Assembly (NCBI RefSeq): GCF_900103165.1
Contig: NZ_FNKY01000001.1
Span: 2,418,001-2,482,000 of the forward strand
DNA from: Nitrosospira multiformis
Lineage (GTDB): Bacteria > Pseudomonadota > Gammaproteobacteria > Burkholderiales > Nitrosomonadaceae
Reading direction: 5' to 3'
DNA: 64,000 nt
Shown: positions 31,234 to 39,064 of the stretch, in pieces
Layout of the letters: each line of letters starts with the position of its first letter
Numbering within the stretch: position 1 is the stretch's first letter
Position numbers and translations under genes: made by a program
Notes under the pieces: generated by a model
Seen by the model: only the letters and a program-made list of their open reading frames with translations
Told to the model about the DNA's origin: nothing
Database searches by the model: none

Positions 31234-32427
31234 ATGCTTGAGCCAAAATGTATGTTCGCCTTCGCTTTTCTTCTGATCGCGGTGCCTCTTTACGCGCAGG
31301 ATCCGGTGCGATCGCCTGGGATTACCGAAACTGCGGCAGGGCAGGCCGGATCGCAGGTGCAAAATCCAAAAATAGCGTCACCCAGCTTCGATGGCATCGT
31401 TATTCAGGTGGAACCCCTGGAAGTAAAGTCGGTGAGCGGAGACGTACAAACGTTTCTTCCTGCTGATCGACAGGCCCCGGCCTACCTCACAAAGCCCAAG
31501 CCTGGGGATCTGGTTTCGCTGAGTTACGAACCAACGCCCAAAGGCAATATACTCAGGGAAGAAATCAAGATTATCGGCGCGACCGTCATCGGCACCATCA
31601 AGGAAATCGCCACTGATATGTCGTGGCTCATTGTCAGGACCCGGAACCTGGATGAACCCGAGAACGAAGTCAATGTTCCGCTCCAGACAAGCATTCAGTT
31701 TCAACCGCTGGTATCGGCCATGCGTCCCGGTGACGGAATCATGGCAACTTATGTGCGCAGTGGAGGCATCAATACCACGGATGGCATCAACTCCGTAAAA
31801 TCCCTTGAGTGGCAGAGCAAATCGGTGGGGCGTGCCGCGCGCTGGTGGTCACTCATCGGTGCCATGGCGGCACTCTACATTCTGGCTTACATATTCACCA
31901 AGGGCCACCCGACTGCGCTCTTTCTGGGTACGGACAATCGCTATAGCAGCTCAAAATTTCAGACCGTTCTCTGGTTTTCGCTCGTTATCAGCGCTTACAT
32001 CGCCATTGTATATCACCGCATCTTTGCGGCTGGCTGGAGCTACGTAGGCGGAGTGGATATCCCGCCGAACCTGCTTATCCTTTCCGGAATCAGTGTACTC
32101 AGTTTTACGGCTGCCAAAGCGATAACCGTCGGCAAGGTCGAAAAAGCCACCTCGGAGGGCAGGACAGATATGAAGGCCAGCGCCGATGCCCCCAGGGTTC
32201 TGGATCTAGTCACCGACGATTCCAATCGCACCGACCTCGGCGACTTTCAGATGGTGGCGATCACTATCCTGGCGGTGATTATCTATGCGATCTCTGCGGT
32301 TGAGTTTATGGATCACATCGAATTTCGCCGGGTAGTCACAATGCCGGATGTCGACGCAACGCTGCTTTCCATATTCGGCCTCGGCCAGGCCGCCTACCTG
32401 GGCAAGAAAGCGGCTGGAAATGAGTAG
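31234..32427 (+). CDS. Membrane protein partner of 27904 gene, unknown function
   Basis: The 397-residue protein has a signal peptide (MFAFAFLLIAVPLYA), an exported beta-rich domain of about 160 residues (FDGIVIQVEPLEVKSVSGDVQTFLP, LVSLSYEPTPKGNILREEIKIIGATVIGTIKEI), and four to five membrane helices. Between helices 3 and 4 is a hydrophilic segment containing DAPRVLDLVTDD. GAGGA precedes the ATG. A 129-base gap separates it from the upstream membrane gene. I do not recognise a family. The gene ends at a strong hairpin (32448-32480). Confidence 0.75.
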   Translation: MLEPKCMFAFAFLLIAVPLYAQDPVRSPGITETAAGQAGSQVQNPKIASPSFDGIVIQVEPLEVKSVSGDVQTFLPADRQAPAYLTKPKPGDLVSLSYEPTPKGNILREEIKIIGATVIGTIKEIATDMSWLIVRTRNLDEPENEVNVPLQTSIQFQPLVSAMRPGDGIMATYVRSGGINTTDGINSVKSLEWQSKSVGRAARWWSLIGAMAALYILAYIFTKGHPTALFLGTDNRYSSSKFQTVLWFSLVISAYIAIVYHRIFAAGWSYVGGVDIPPNLLILSGISVLSFTAAKAITVGKVEKATSEGRTDMKASADAPRVLDLVTDDSNRTDLGDFQMVAITILAVIIYAISAVEFMDHIEFRRVVTMPDVDATLLSIFGLGQAAYLGKKAAGNE

Positions 32428-32447
32428 TTACCGCGACTTCTCGCCAG

Positions 32448-32480
32448 GATGGAGAAGGCCTCATTGACGCCTTCTCCATC
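32448..32480. terminator. Bidirectional hairpin between convergent genes
   Basis: GATGGAGAAGGC pairs perfectly with GCCTTCTCCATC over a nine-base loop, located between the stop at 32427 and the convergent stop at 32503. A strict T tract is missing. Confidence 0.65.
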
Positions 32481-32502
32481 TACTGCCCGATTACCGTATT
32501 AT

Positions 32503-33111
32503 TTATGTTTTAGCGCATTGCGTACCGTAGGGGGTGCGGTCAGCGCCTGCCCATGATTCCGCCGCCGGTGCGGTTGCTCTGATCTCCGCGGCCCGCTTCG
32601 CGGCGGTTTCGGCATTCTTCGACCGCCCGGCCCCGGAAAGGGCCAACGCATAATCGTCAAGCACGGCAACGTAGAAGTCGGGCGCTTTTTTGGAAGCGAT
32701 TTCGGGCTCCAATTCGGTTAATACACTTTCAAAGTAAGCGACAGCTTCAGTATATTTTTTTTGAGCAAGATTGAGCCGCGCCAGTTCCGTCAACGAGATA
32801 TAAAACACGCCTCCGCTTTTCTTGTCCAGGTCATGAGCAGCCGTAAGCTCTTGCTCCGCCTCCTTAAAACGGCACGTCACCCCAAGGGAGCGGCCATATT
32901 CATAATGGAGAACAGCCCTGAAGCGGGGACTGGTCTGCGCCAGATTGGTATCGGTGAATGAACGAGCATAAATTTTGCGTGCCGCATCCCAATCCCCCTT
33001 GTCCCGGACGGCGGCCGCCGCCTCCATAGTGTCACCCGGTGATTTCTCGCTGACGGAGACACAACCTGCCAAGCTGAGTAAGACAATGACGCCTGGAACG
33101 AATCGCTTCAT
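32503..33111 (-). CDS. TPR-containing lipoprotein
   Basis: The 202-residue product starts at ATG 33111 with AGGGAG upstream. It has a lipobox (VIVLLSLAGC) and TPR-like helices (GDWDAARKIYARSF, KYTEAVAYFESVL, LDDYALALSGAGRSKNAETAAKRAAEI). Such outer-membrane TPR lipoproteins scaffold envelope complexes. It ends convergently with the membrane pair; any link to it is speculative. Confidence 0.75.
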   Translation of the reverse strand: MKRFVPGVIVLLSLAGCVSVSEKSPGDTMEAAAAVRDKGDWDAARKIYARSFTDTNLAQTSPRFRAVLHYEYGRSLGVTCRFKEAEQELTAAHDLDKKSGGVFYISLTELARLNLAQKKYTEAVAYFESVLTELEPEIASKKAPDFYVAVLDDYALALSGAGRSKNAETAAKRAAEIRATAPAAESWAGADRTPYGTQCAKT

Positions 33112-33543
33112 GTATTTCTCCCTGATCTGACGACGCTGAATAAGAATAATCTGATTATTGCCGGTATGATGCACTCCTCCATCCCTTTGTTGATTATATT
33201 ACATTAAATGCTAATCAAATTTAATCGCTATTTATCGCGGCCGGCATCGGCGGGGGCAAATACGCTGGGAGCAATAACATACTGCCGGAAAGACCGCCTG
33301 TCGCGCTTATTCCATATATGTATCATACATCCCGGGTAGGATGGGTGGAGCGTAGCGCAACCCATCAAGATCACACATAACACGGCATATCAAATCATGA
33401 TCGAAACAAGAGGAAGGCGGATTCAATGATGGGTTACGCTATGCTCCACCCATCCTACATACCCTGACCGGTTTTCCAGCCAAATAGGCAGCGTATAACG
33501 CGACCCATCGTCCAGCATATTCCTTCATGAATGCCCGTCAACG
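33112..33543. other. Intergenic region with family A repeat
   Basis: Apart from the hairpin at 33336-33458 and AT-rich sequence near 33190-33230, likely the promoter zone of the lipoprotein gene, I see nothing coding. Confidence 0.5.
33336..33458. repeat. Dispersed hairpin repeat family A, copy 3
   Basis: GTAGGATGGGTGGAGCGTAG at the left and GCTCCACCCATCCTAC at the right form inverted arms of about 30 bases around a loop of about 65 bases. It matches the copies at 3793 and 17214. Confidence 0.88.
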
Positions 33544-34017
33544 TCATGAAAATTTCCGGAACTCGCACTTACCCGTGTCCAACATCAATCCTTTACCTCC
33601 ATAGCCCCAGACTGCAGTGAAGTGACTGGCTTTTTCACCGGCAATATCGCTGTTACCGTTAGAGATCGTCAATGAAACAATGATCGGTTCATTGCCGGGA
33701 TGCGCGGCCGGTTTCAATTTGCCGATCGCGATGAGGGCTCCGTCAGCCGCATCTTTTACCGTCGTCGCCGTTGCCGCATAGCAATTGGTCCACAGGCACG
33801 CCGAAAGCTCGCCGTTTTTCGTGTTATAGATGAATGACTCGGCATACTGGAAACCATCGGTTATCTTTTCACACCGATCGCTTATGCACTCATACTGAGT
33901 GTCGGGCGTGCAATGATATTCCCTGTATTCCTGCGAAAAGCCCGTTGCCGGGCTCAACAACAATGTGAATAGCGGCACGGACGCATAGGGAATAGTGCCC
34001 CGCCAGCCATCGATCAT
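33544..34017 (-). CDS. Secreted cysteine-containing protein coupled to deacetylase
   Basis: The 157-residue protein starts at ATG 34017, overlapping the deacetylase stop (ATGA), so translation is coupled. The N-terminus (VPLFTLLLSPATGFS) looks like a signal peptide. The mature part has about six cysteines (EYHCTPDTQYECISDRCEK, LSACLWTNCYA, GKCEF), suggesting disulfides in the periplasm. The beta-rich C-terminus ends in GLMLDTGKCEFRKFS. I do not recognise the family. Confidence 0.65.
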   Translation of the reverse strand: MIDGWRGTIPYASVPLFTLLLSPATGFSQEYREYHCTPDTQYECISDRCEKITDGFQYAESFIYNTKNGELSACLWTNCYAATATTVKDAADGALIAIGKLKPAAHPGNEPIIVSLTISNGNSDIAGEKASHFTAVWGYGGKGLMLDTGKCEFRKFS

Positions 34018-34610
34018 GGTTCCGCGATGGTGTAGCCCCATTCCTCCAGTTGCGAGATAAAGGCAGGCAGATCCCTGGCCGTCGCCGGTTGCACATGCAT
34101 GAGTATGTTGTACGAAACCTTGCGCCACTGCTGCGTAAACTGTGCCTCGATATTTCTTATCTTTTCAGTACCGAGCCCTTTCGGCGCTTTCCAATCCTCG
34201 GTGTCGATATCCCATGTCACAATAGTTAGCGACAAGTCGTCGGCAACTTCGACCAGCTCCGGATCGAGATTTCCACGAAATCCCCCCGCTCCATACGGCG
34301 GGCGGATCTTTGTTGGCGTCACCCCGGTAACGTCGGCAACAATATTCTGGGTATCCCCCAGCTCGGACCGCACGTCTCGCTCCGTCGCCCTCGCCAGATC
34401 CGGATGGCTCCAGGAATGATTCTGGATATCATGCCCCTCGCGGACGATCATCCTCGCCGCCTCGGGATACTGCTTCACCTCGTTGCCGAGCACATAAAAT
34501 TCCGCCTTGATCTCATTCGCCCTTAACGTTTGCAGAATGCTCTCCAGCGCGCCCACAGGTGCTGGCCCGTCATCGAATGACAAGATTACCGATTTTCCAT
34601 CCCCAACCAT
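34014..34610 (-). CDS. Polysaccharide deacetylase (NodB homology)
   Basis: The 198-residue protein spans a NodB domain: motif 1 SFDDGP with the catalytic base D and metal D, motif 2 HSWSHP with the two metal-binding histidines, motif 3 RPPYG. It should remove N-acetyl groups from a glycan using a divalent metal. No signal peptide is present, which is unusual for this family, since substrates lie outside. GGGGG precedes the ATG. It is first in a two-gene unit with a secreted protein. Confidence 0.88.
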   Translation of the reverse strand: MVGDGKSVILSFDDGPAPVGALESILQTLRANEIKAEFYVLGNEVKQYPEAARMIVREGHDIQNHSWSHPDLARATERDVRSELGDTQNIVADVTGVTPTKIRPPYGAGGFRGNLDPELVEVADDLSLTIVTWDIDTEDWKAPKGLGTEKIRNIEAQFTQQWRKVSYNILMHVQPATARDLPAFISQLEEWGYTIAEP

Positions 34611-34838
34611 TTTTCCCCCGGATAAATTAAACGATCAGATCTTGACCACCACCTTCGCCCTTACCGTGGCTTTCAAATTTGATTTCTTTTACCGCTTGTT
34701 CAATATAGGACATTTTTGGGGAGTTGCAGAAAATACAGGGAGCAAGTCATATCAGCGCGGTGTAATGCGGCGAAAATATTGAAGATATCATTTCACTATC
34801 CGCTTGCTCAATATCCTGCGCGTGACGGGTGTTAACCG

Positions 34839-36110
34839 TTACTTCTTCCGCACCGGCCTTGCCCTGACAATCATTCTCAAGGACTGGTCCTTCGTTAAAA
34901 AGGCGACCATCCAGTTAGTCATTGTCATGAGTCTGTTGCGATACGTAATCAAGGAAAAAAGATGTACAAACAACCATGTTACCCACGCCATGAATCCGTT
35001 GAAATGTATTTCAGGTTTGGGGAGGTCCGCCACCGCTTTGCTTCTTCCGATTATCGCCAAGGAGCCTTTGTCATGATAGATAAACGGCTTTAATGGCTTG
35101 CCATGCAGTGAGGCGATAAAATTATCAGCCAGGTTTTTACCCTGCTGAAGCGCTACCTGCGCCAGCTGGGGGTGTCCCTGGGGAAAACTCTCATCGGAAG
35201 CCAGTAAACAGGTGTCGCCAATAGCATAGATATTCCGCGTTCCAGCCACTTTGTTATATTCATCCGCAGATAACCGGTTGCCTCGCCCGTAGCTTTCCAG
35301 CGGCATGCCCTCGAATACCCTTGCGATGACACCTGCGGTCCAGAACAGGATTCTGGTTTGAATGGCCTCTCCATTCGCAAGGATTACCGCATCATTTATA
35401 TAATCCATTACCTGCGTGTTCAGCCGCACTTTCACGCGCATTTTCATTAGTGTGTCATAGGTATACCTTTGTGATTGCCCGCTCATCGATGTCAATAACG
35501 CGGGGGCGCCATCCACCAGGTAGATATGTGCTTTATGACCAGCCAATTCGGGGTAATCCTTTTGCAGGATATTTTTGCGCATTTCCGCCAGCATACCCGC
35601 GATCTCCACACCGGTAGGTCCGCCACCGGCTACCACCACGGTAGTAAGTTTCCTCTTTTTCGCTTCATCAGTCGCAATGGTGGCTTCTTCCATTTTCTGC
35701 AGGACGTAATTGCGTATTTCTATGGCATCATCCATCGTTTTCATGGGAAGTGCGGCCTTGCGAATGTTTTCCATGCCGAAATAGTTGCTTTCGGTGCCGG
35801 TGGCAAGAACGAGGTAATCGTAAAATAATTCACCAGTGGATAAAAGTACCTTGTTTTCTTCGGGAACAACCTTTTGCAAACTACCCAAACGGAAGCTTAT
35901 ATTCTTCTTGTCATGAAACAGCTTGCGAAAAGGGTAACAGATATTGGACACGTCCAGAAAACCCGTGGCCACCTGGTACAGCAATGGAGAAAAGAAATTG
36001 TAGTTATTCATATCGACTAGCGTGACATGAAAACCCGTCTCATTGGCCAGATGCTTCACCAGATTTATCCCGGCAAAACCACCTCCTACGACGACAATTT
36101 CTCTTTTCAT
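34839..36110 (-). CDS. ndh: Type II NADH dehydrogenase (NDH-2)
   Basis: The 423-residue flavoprotein has an FAD motif VVGGGFAG at 7-14, an NAD motif VVAGGGPTGVE near 164-174, and a conserved YAIGDTC segment. A C-terminal hydrophobic patch (MAWVTWLFVHLFSLI) would anchor it to the inner membrane. It passes electrons from NADH to quinone without pumping protons. Wording such as DMNNYNFFSPLLYQVATGFLDVSNICYPFRKLF and the AT-richer DNA resemble Bacteroidetes enzymes, suggesting horizontal transfer; that is my judgement by eye. The gene stands alone. Confidence 0.9.
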   Translation of the reverse strand: MKREIVVVGGGFAGINLVKHLANETGFHVTLVDMNNYNFFSPLLYQVATGFLDVSNICYPFRKLFHDKKNISFRLGSLQKVVPEENKVLLSTGELFYDYLVLATGTESNYFGMENIRKAALPMKTMDDAIEIRNYVLQKMEEATIATDEAKKRKLTTVVVAGGGPTGVEIAGMLAEMRKNILQKDYPELAGHKAHIYLVDGAPALLTSMSGQSQRYTYDTLMKMRVKVRLNTQVMDYINDAVILANGEAIQTRILFWTAGVIARVFEGMPLESYGRGNRLSADEYNKVAGTRNIYAIGDTCLLASDESFPQGHPQLAQVALQQGKNLADNFIASLHGKPLKPFIYHDKGSLAIIGRSKAVADLPKPEIHFNGFMAWVTWLFVHLFSLITYRNRLMTMTNWMVAFLTKDQSLRMIVRARPVRKK

Positions 36111-36140
36111 TTTTTTACGACAACAAAATCACCGGAGCCT

Positions 36141-37151
36141 TCAAATATCGAGGCATATCTTGCCGAAGTGCCGGTTGGTTTCCTGATAGCGGAAAGCCTC
36201 GACGATTTCCTCCAACGCGAAATGACGATCAATTATCGGCCGCAAACCGGTGGCGTCAATCGCGCGAATCATATCCATCTGCTGGCGGCGGCTGCCAACG
36301 ACCAACCCCTGCAGGCGTAACTGCCGTGTCAATACCGAAAGCAAGGGCAGCGTCCCTGTCACACCGGAAAGAATGCCGATCACCGCAATGTGTCCGCCGA
36401 TGCGCGCCGCTACCATGGACTGTGCCAGCGTTGACGGTCCGCCTACTTCAATGACATGATCGACACCGCGCCCTCCTGTCAATCGACGCACCGAATCGCC
36501 CCAGTTTTCATCCTCACGGTAGTTGATGAGATGATCTGCCCCCAGCGCTTTAAGCCGGGCGAGTTTCTCATCGCTCGACGACGTGGCGATTACCGTCGCA
36601 CCCGCCATCCTGGCGAATTGCAAAGCGAATATTGAAACCCCGCCGGTGCCCTGAACCAGTACGGTCTCGCTGGGTTTCAATGCGCCGTCCACCATCAATG
36701 CCCGCCATGCCGTCAATCCCGCGCAGGTAAGTGTCGCCGCTTCCGCGTGACTATAGCCCTTCGGCGCATGAGTGAATGCGGTCGCCGGCATTGTCACCTG
36801 CTGGCGCGCGAAGCCATCAATGCCATCGCCCGGAACGGTCTCCATGCTCTCAACCTCAGGTTCGCCGTCCAGCCAGGTGGGAGAGAAAGTACTGACGACG
36901 TGATCGCCTGCTGCGAAGTCAGTCACTCCCTCACCCACCGCGATGATCTCCCCCGCTCCATCCGACATTGGGATACGAGGCACTGACGGCGCCCACATGC
37001 CGCTGACCACCGCGTAATCATGGTAGTTAAGCGAACTCGCCCGGATTCGGACCACGATCTCGCCGGCTTTCGGCGTGGATGAATCGCAGGTGCCCAGCGT
37101 TACGCGATCAAATCCGCCGCCTGGCTGTACATAGATTACCTTGATAGTCAT
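36141..37151 (-). CDS. Zinc-independent alcohol dehydrogenase/quinone reductase-like (MDR), paralogue 1
   Basis: The 336-residue protein has the GroES-like N-terminal domain and a Rossmann domain with VLVQGTGGVSIFALQFARMAGATVI. The cysteines for structural zinc are missing, as in quinone oxidoreductase-type members. It is about as long as the protein at 37824-38834 and very similar to it. AAGGGCG precedes the ATG at 37151. It would reduce quinones or enones with NAD(P)H. Confidence 0.88.
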   Translation of the reverse strand: MTIKVIYVQPGGGFDRVTLGTCDSSTPKAGEIVVRIRASSLNYHDYAVVSGMWAPSVPRIPMSDGAGEIIAVGEGVTDFAAGDHVVSTFSPTWLDGEPEVESMETVPGDGIDGFARQQVTMPATAFTHAPKGYSHAEAATLTCAGLTAWRALMVDGALKPSETVLVQGTGGVSIFALQFARMAGATVIATSSSDEKLARLKALGADHLINYREDENWGDSVRRLTGGRGVDHVIEVGGPSTLAQSMVAARIGGHIAVIGILSGVTGTLPLLSVLTRQLRLQGLVVGSRRQQMDMIRAIDATGLRPIIDRHFALEEIVEAFRYQETNRHFGKICLDI

Positions 37152-37465
37152 GATTTCGCCCTTGCGGAAATGTGCGCGGGTTGAACCGCAAAGAATATTG
37201 AGTGCTTGAATATGGGCGGACAACATCCTCGTACTTGAATTGATCAACATCGCCACAGGCGTGAAGACGAGTTGCTTTCATGACAGGCCCCGGATATTGT
37301 CGTGCTATATGATAATCCTATATTATCGTTTGCGAACCAGAGCGCTTCTTCATTTGCAGTGGGTGTGCGCTCAAAACGGCGTCGAATTAACCCCGGCCAT
37401 TTCCAAACGCGACCAAACGCGAGCCGTTACAATAACAGGCCCTAGATACATAAGGAAACAAATTC

Positions 37466-37786
37466 ATGGAATCAAAACCCATCACCAATACAGAGAGCAT
37501 CATAAATTCCGGGGATTTGCGCACGCGCATCAGTTGGCTCAAGCAGGCATTGAACTACCGGTTTTCTGAAGAGTATTCAAAAGAATTAAAAGCGCTGAAT
37601 GCGTTCGAGACAAATATCGAGCCCGTTGCTTCGTTCTCGACCTACGCGCCCGGTGCGGATTTGATTCGCGACAGCGACTTTGAAGAATACAAAAAGACGA
37701 TGGAAGAACAGGATACAACAGATATTTCCAAGGCAGCGTTCAGTCCCGTCGATTTCAATGGCGTGATTTACTGGCTGCGCCAGTGA
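37466..37786 (+). CDS. Hypothetical protein, 106 residues
   Basis: A good AAGGAA site precedes the ATG. The product is soluble and charged, with no recognised motif (RISWLKQALNYRFSEEYSKELKALNAF near 20-47). It lies between the two quinone-reductase paralogues on the opposite strand, so it may simply have been inserted between them. Confidence 0.6.
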   Translation: MESKPITNTESIINSGDLRTRISWLKQALNYRFSEEYSKELKALNAFETNIEPVASFSTYAPGADLIRDSDFEEYKKTMEEQDTTDISKAAFSPVDFNGVIYWLRQ

Positions 37787-37823
37787 AGCAAAGCGGCCGC
37801 GCCACCGGGACCAGACCGGTGTT

Positions 37824-38834
37824 TCAGTGGGTGATTACTGTCTTTCCGATATGATCCCGCTCTTGTTGATAATGATACGCATAATTGGCGTGATCGAAAG
37901 TAAATGTGCGGGCGATGACCGGCCGCAAGCCGGAAGCGGCAATGGCACAATTCATCGCATGGAACATTTCAATGGAGCCAACGTGAATACCGAGTAACCG
38001 GATCGAGCGCAGCATCAATGGCAGCGGATCGATCTGCCCAAAACCCGAAACCAGTCCGATCAACGTGATAATGCCCCCAAATCGTACTGCCCGCAAAGAG
38101 CGTTCCAGCGTATTCGCGCCACCAACCTCCACCACGATATCGACGCCCCGGCCACCGGTCAGCTTCATCACCTCCTTGTCCCAATCCGGCGTATTCTGGT
38201 AGTTGATGAGGTGATCGGCGCCCATTGCCCGCGCCCGCTCCAGCTTCTCGTCGCTGCTTGAAGTCTGGATAACGATTGCGCCATGCAGCTTGGCGAACTG
38301 CAAAGCAAATAAAGAGACCCCGCCCGTGCCCAGCAGGAGAACCGTCTGACCGGCGTGGATTTTCCCGGCTTCCACCAGCGCATGCCATGCCGTCACACCG
38401 GCATTTGGCAGCGTTGCCGCTTCCTCATAACTCAAATGCGCCGGAAAAGGAATCGCTGCCCGCTCGGGAAGCACGACATATTCGGCCAGCATGCCATCGA
38501 CCGTCCCGCCCAGGGAGCACTGAAAAATCTCCTGTGTCAAAGGCCCGGATATCCAATCCGGAAAAACGGTGCCCGTAACGCGATCACCGGCCTGAACGGC
38601 TTTTACACCCTGCCCGGTCGCGACCACCTCACCGGCGCCATCCGAAAGCGGAATGACAAGGGGTTTGACCCCAGACGGATAACGTCCATGAGCAACAATA
38701 AAGTCACGGAAATTCAGAGAACTGGCACGTACCTGAAGCAGTACCTCCCCGGGACCGGGTTCGGGTTGTTCCAGGTCTTTGCGCAATATCAAGTCCCTTA
38801 TGCCATGGGTTTCCCTGAGTTGAAAAGCTTTCAT
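37824..38834 (-). CDS. Zinc-independent alcohol dehydrogenase/quinone reductase-like (MDR), paralogue 2
   Basis: The 336-residue protein has NFRDFIVAHGRYPSG and VLLLGTGGVSLFALQFAKLHGAIVI, matching its neighbour at 36141 block for block (ADHLINY, GGRGVD, EVGG). The two are tandem duplicates diverged in substrate loops. AAAGGA precedes the ATG. Substrate unknown. Confidence 0.88.
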   Translation of the reverse strand: MKAFQLRETHGIRDLILRKDLEQPEPGPGEVLLQVRASSLNFRDFIVAHGRYPSGVKPLVIPLSDGAGEVVATGQGVKAVQAGDRVTGTVFPDWISGPLTQEIFQCSLGGTVDGMLAEYVVLPERAAIPFPAHLSYEEAATLPNAGVTAWHALVEAGKIHAGQTVLLLGTGGVSLFALQFAKLHGAIVIQTSSSDEKLERARAMGADHLINYQNTPDWDKEVMKLTGGRGVDIVVEVGGANTLERSLRAVRFGGIITLIGLVSGFGQIDPLPLMLRSIRLLGIHVGSIEMFHAMNCAIAASGLRPVIARTFTFDHANYAYHYQQERDHIGKTVITH

Positions 38835-39064
38835 TGATGATTCCTTTATTCTAAATCCGTCCTATGGCGAAAGCGCTCCCACACTGGACGCTGTTTAAAA
38901 AATTCAGCCACACTGTTAAGTTAGATGACAGATTTGAATTGTCAAGGCAAAAGAGAGGCTTCATCTTACAGTGATTCCATCCGGCTGCATGAGCCTACCT
39001 TGCATTTCCCTCAATACATGCTATTCATTACTTACAGCAATGCTTACAGGTCCAGGAGACAATC
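38835..39064. other. Intergenic region before subtilase gene
   Basis: It carries the divergent promoters of the reductase and subtilase genes and an AGGAG site before 39065. A CTTACAG string occurs twice near 39028-39052 without symmetry. Nothing else is seen. Confidence 0.4.
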
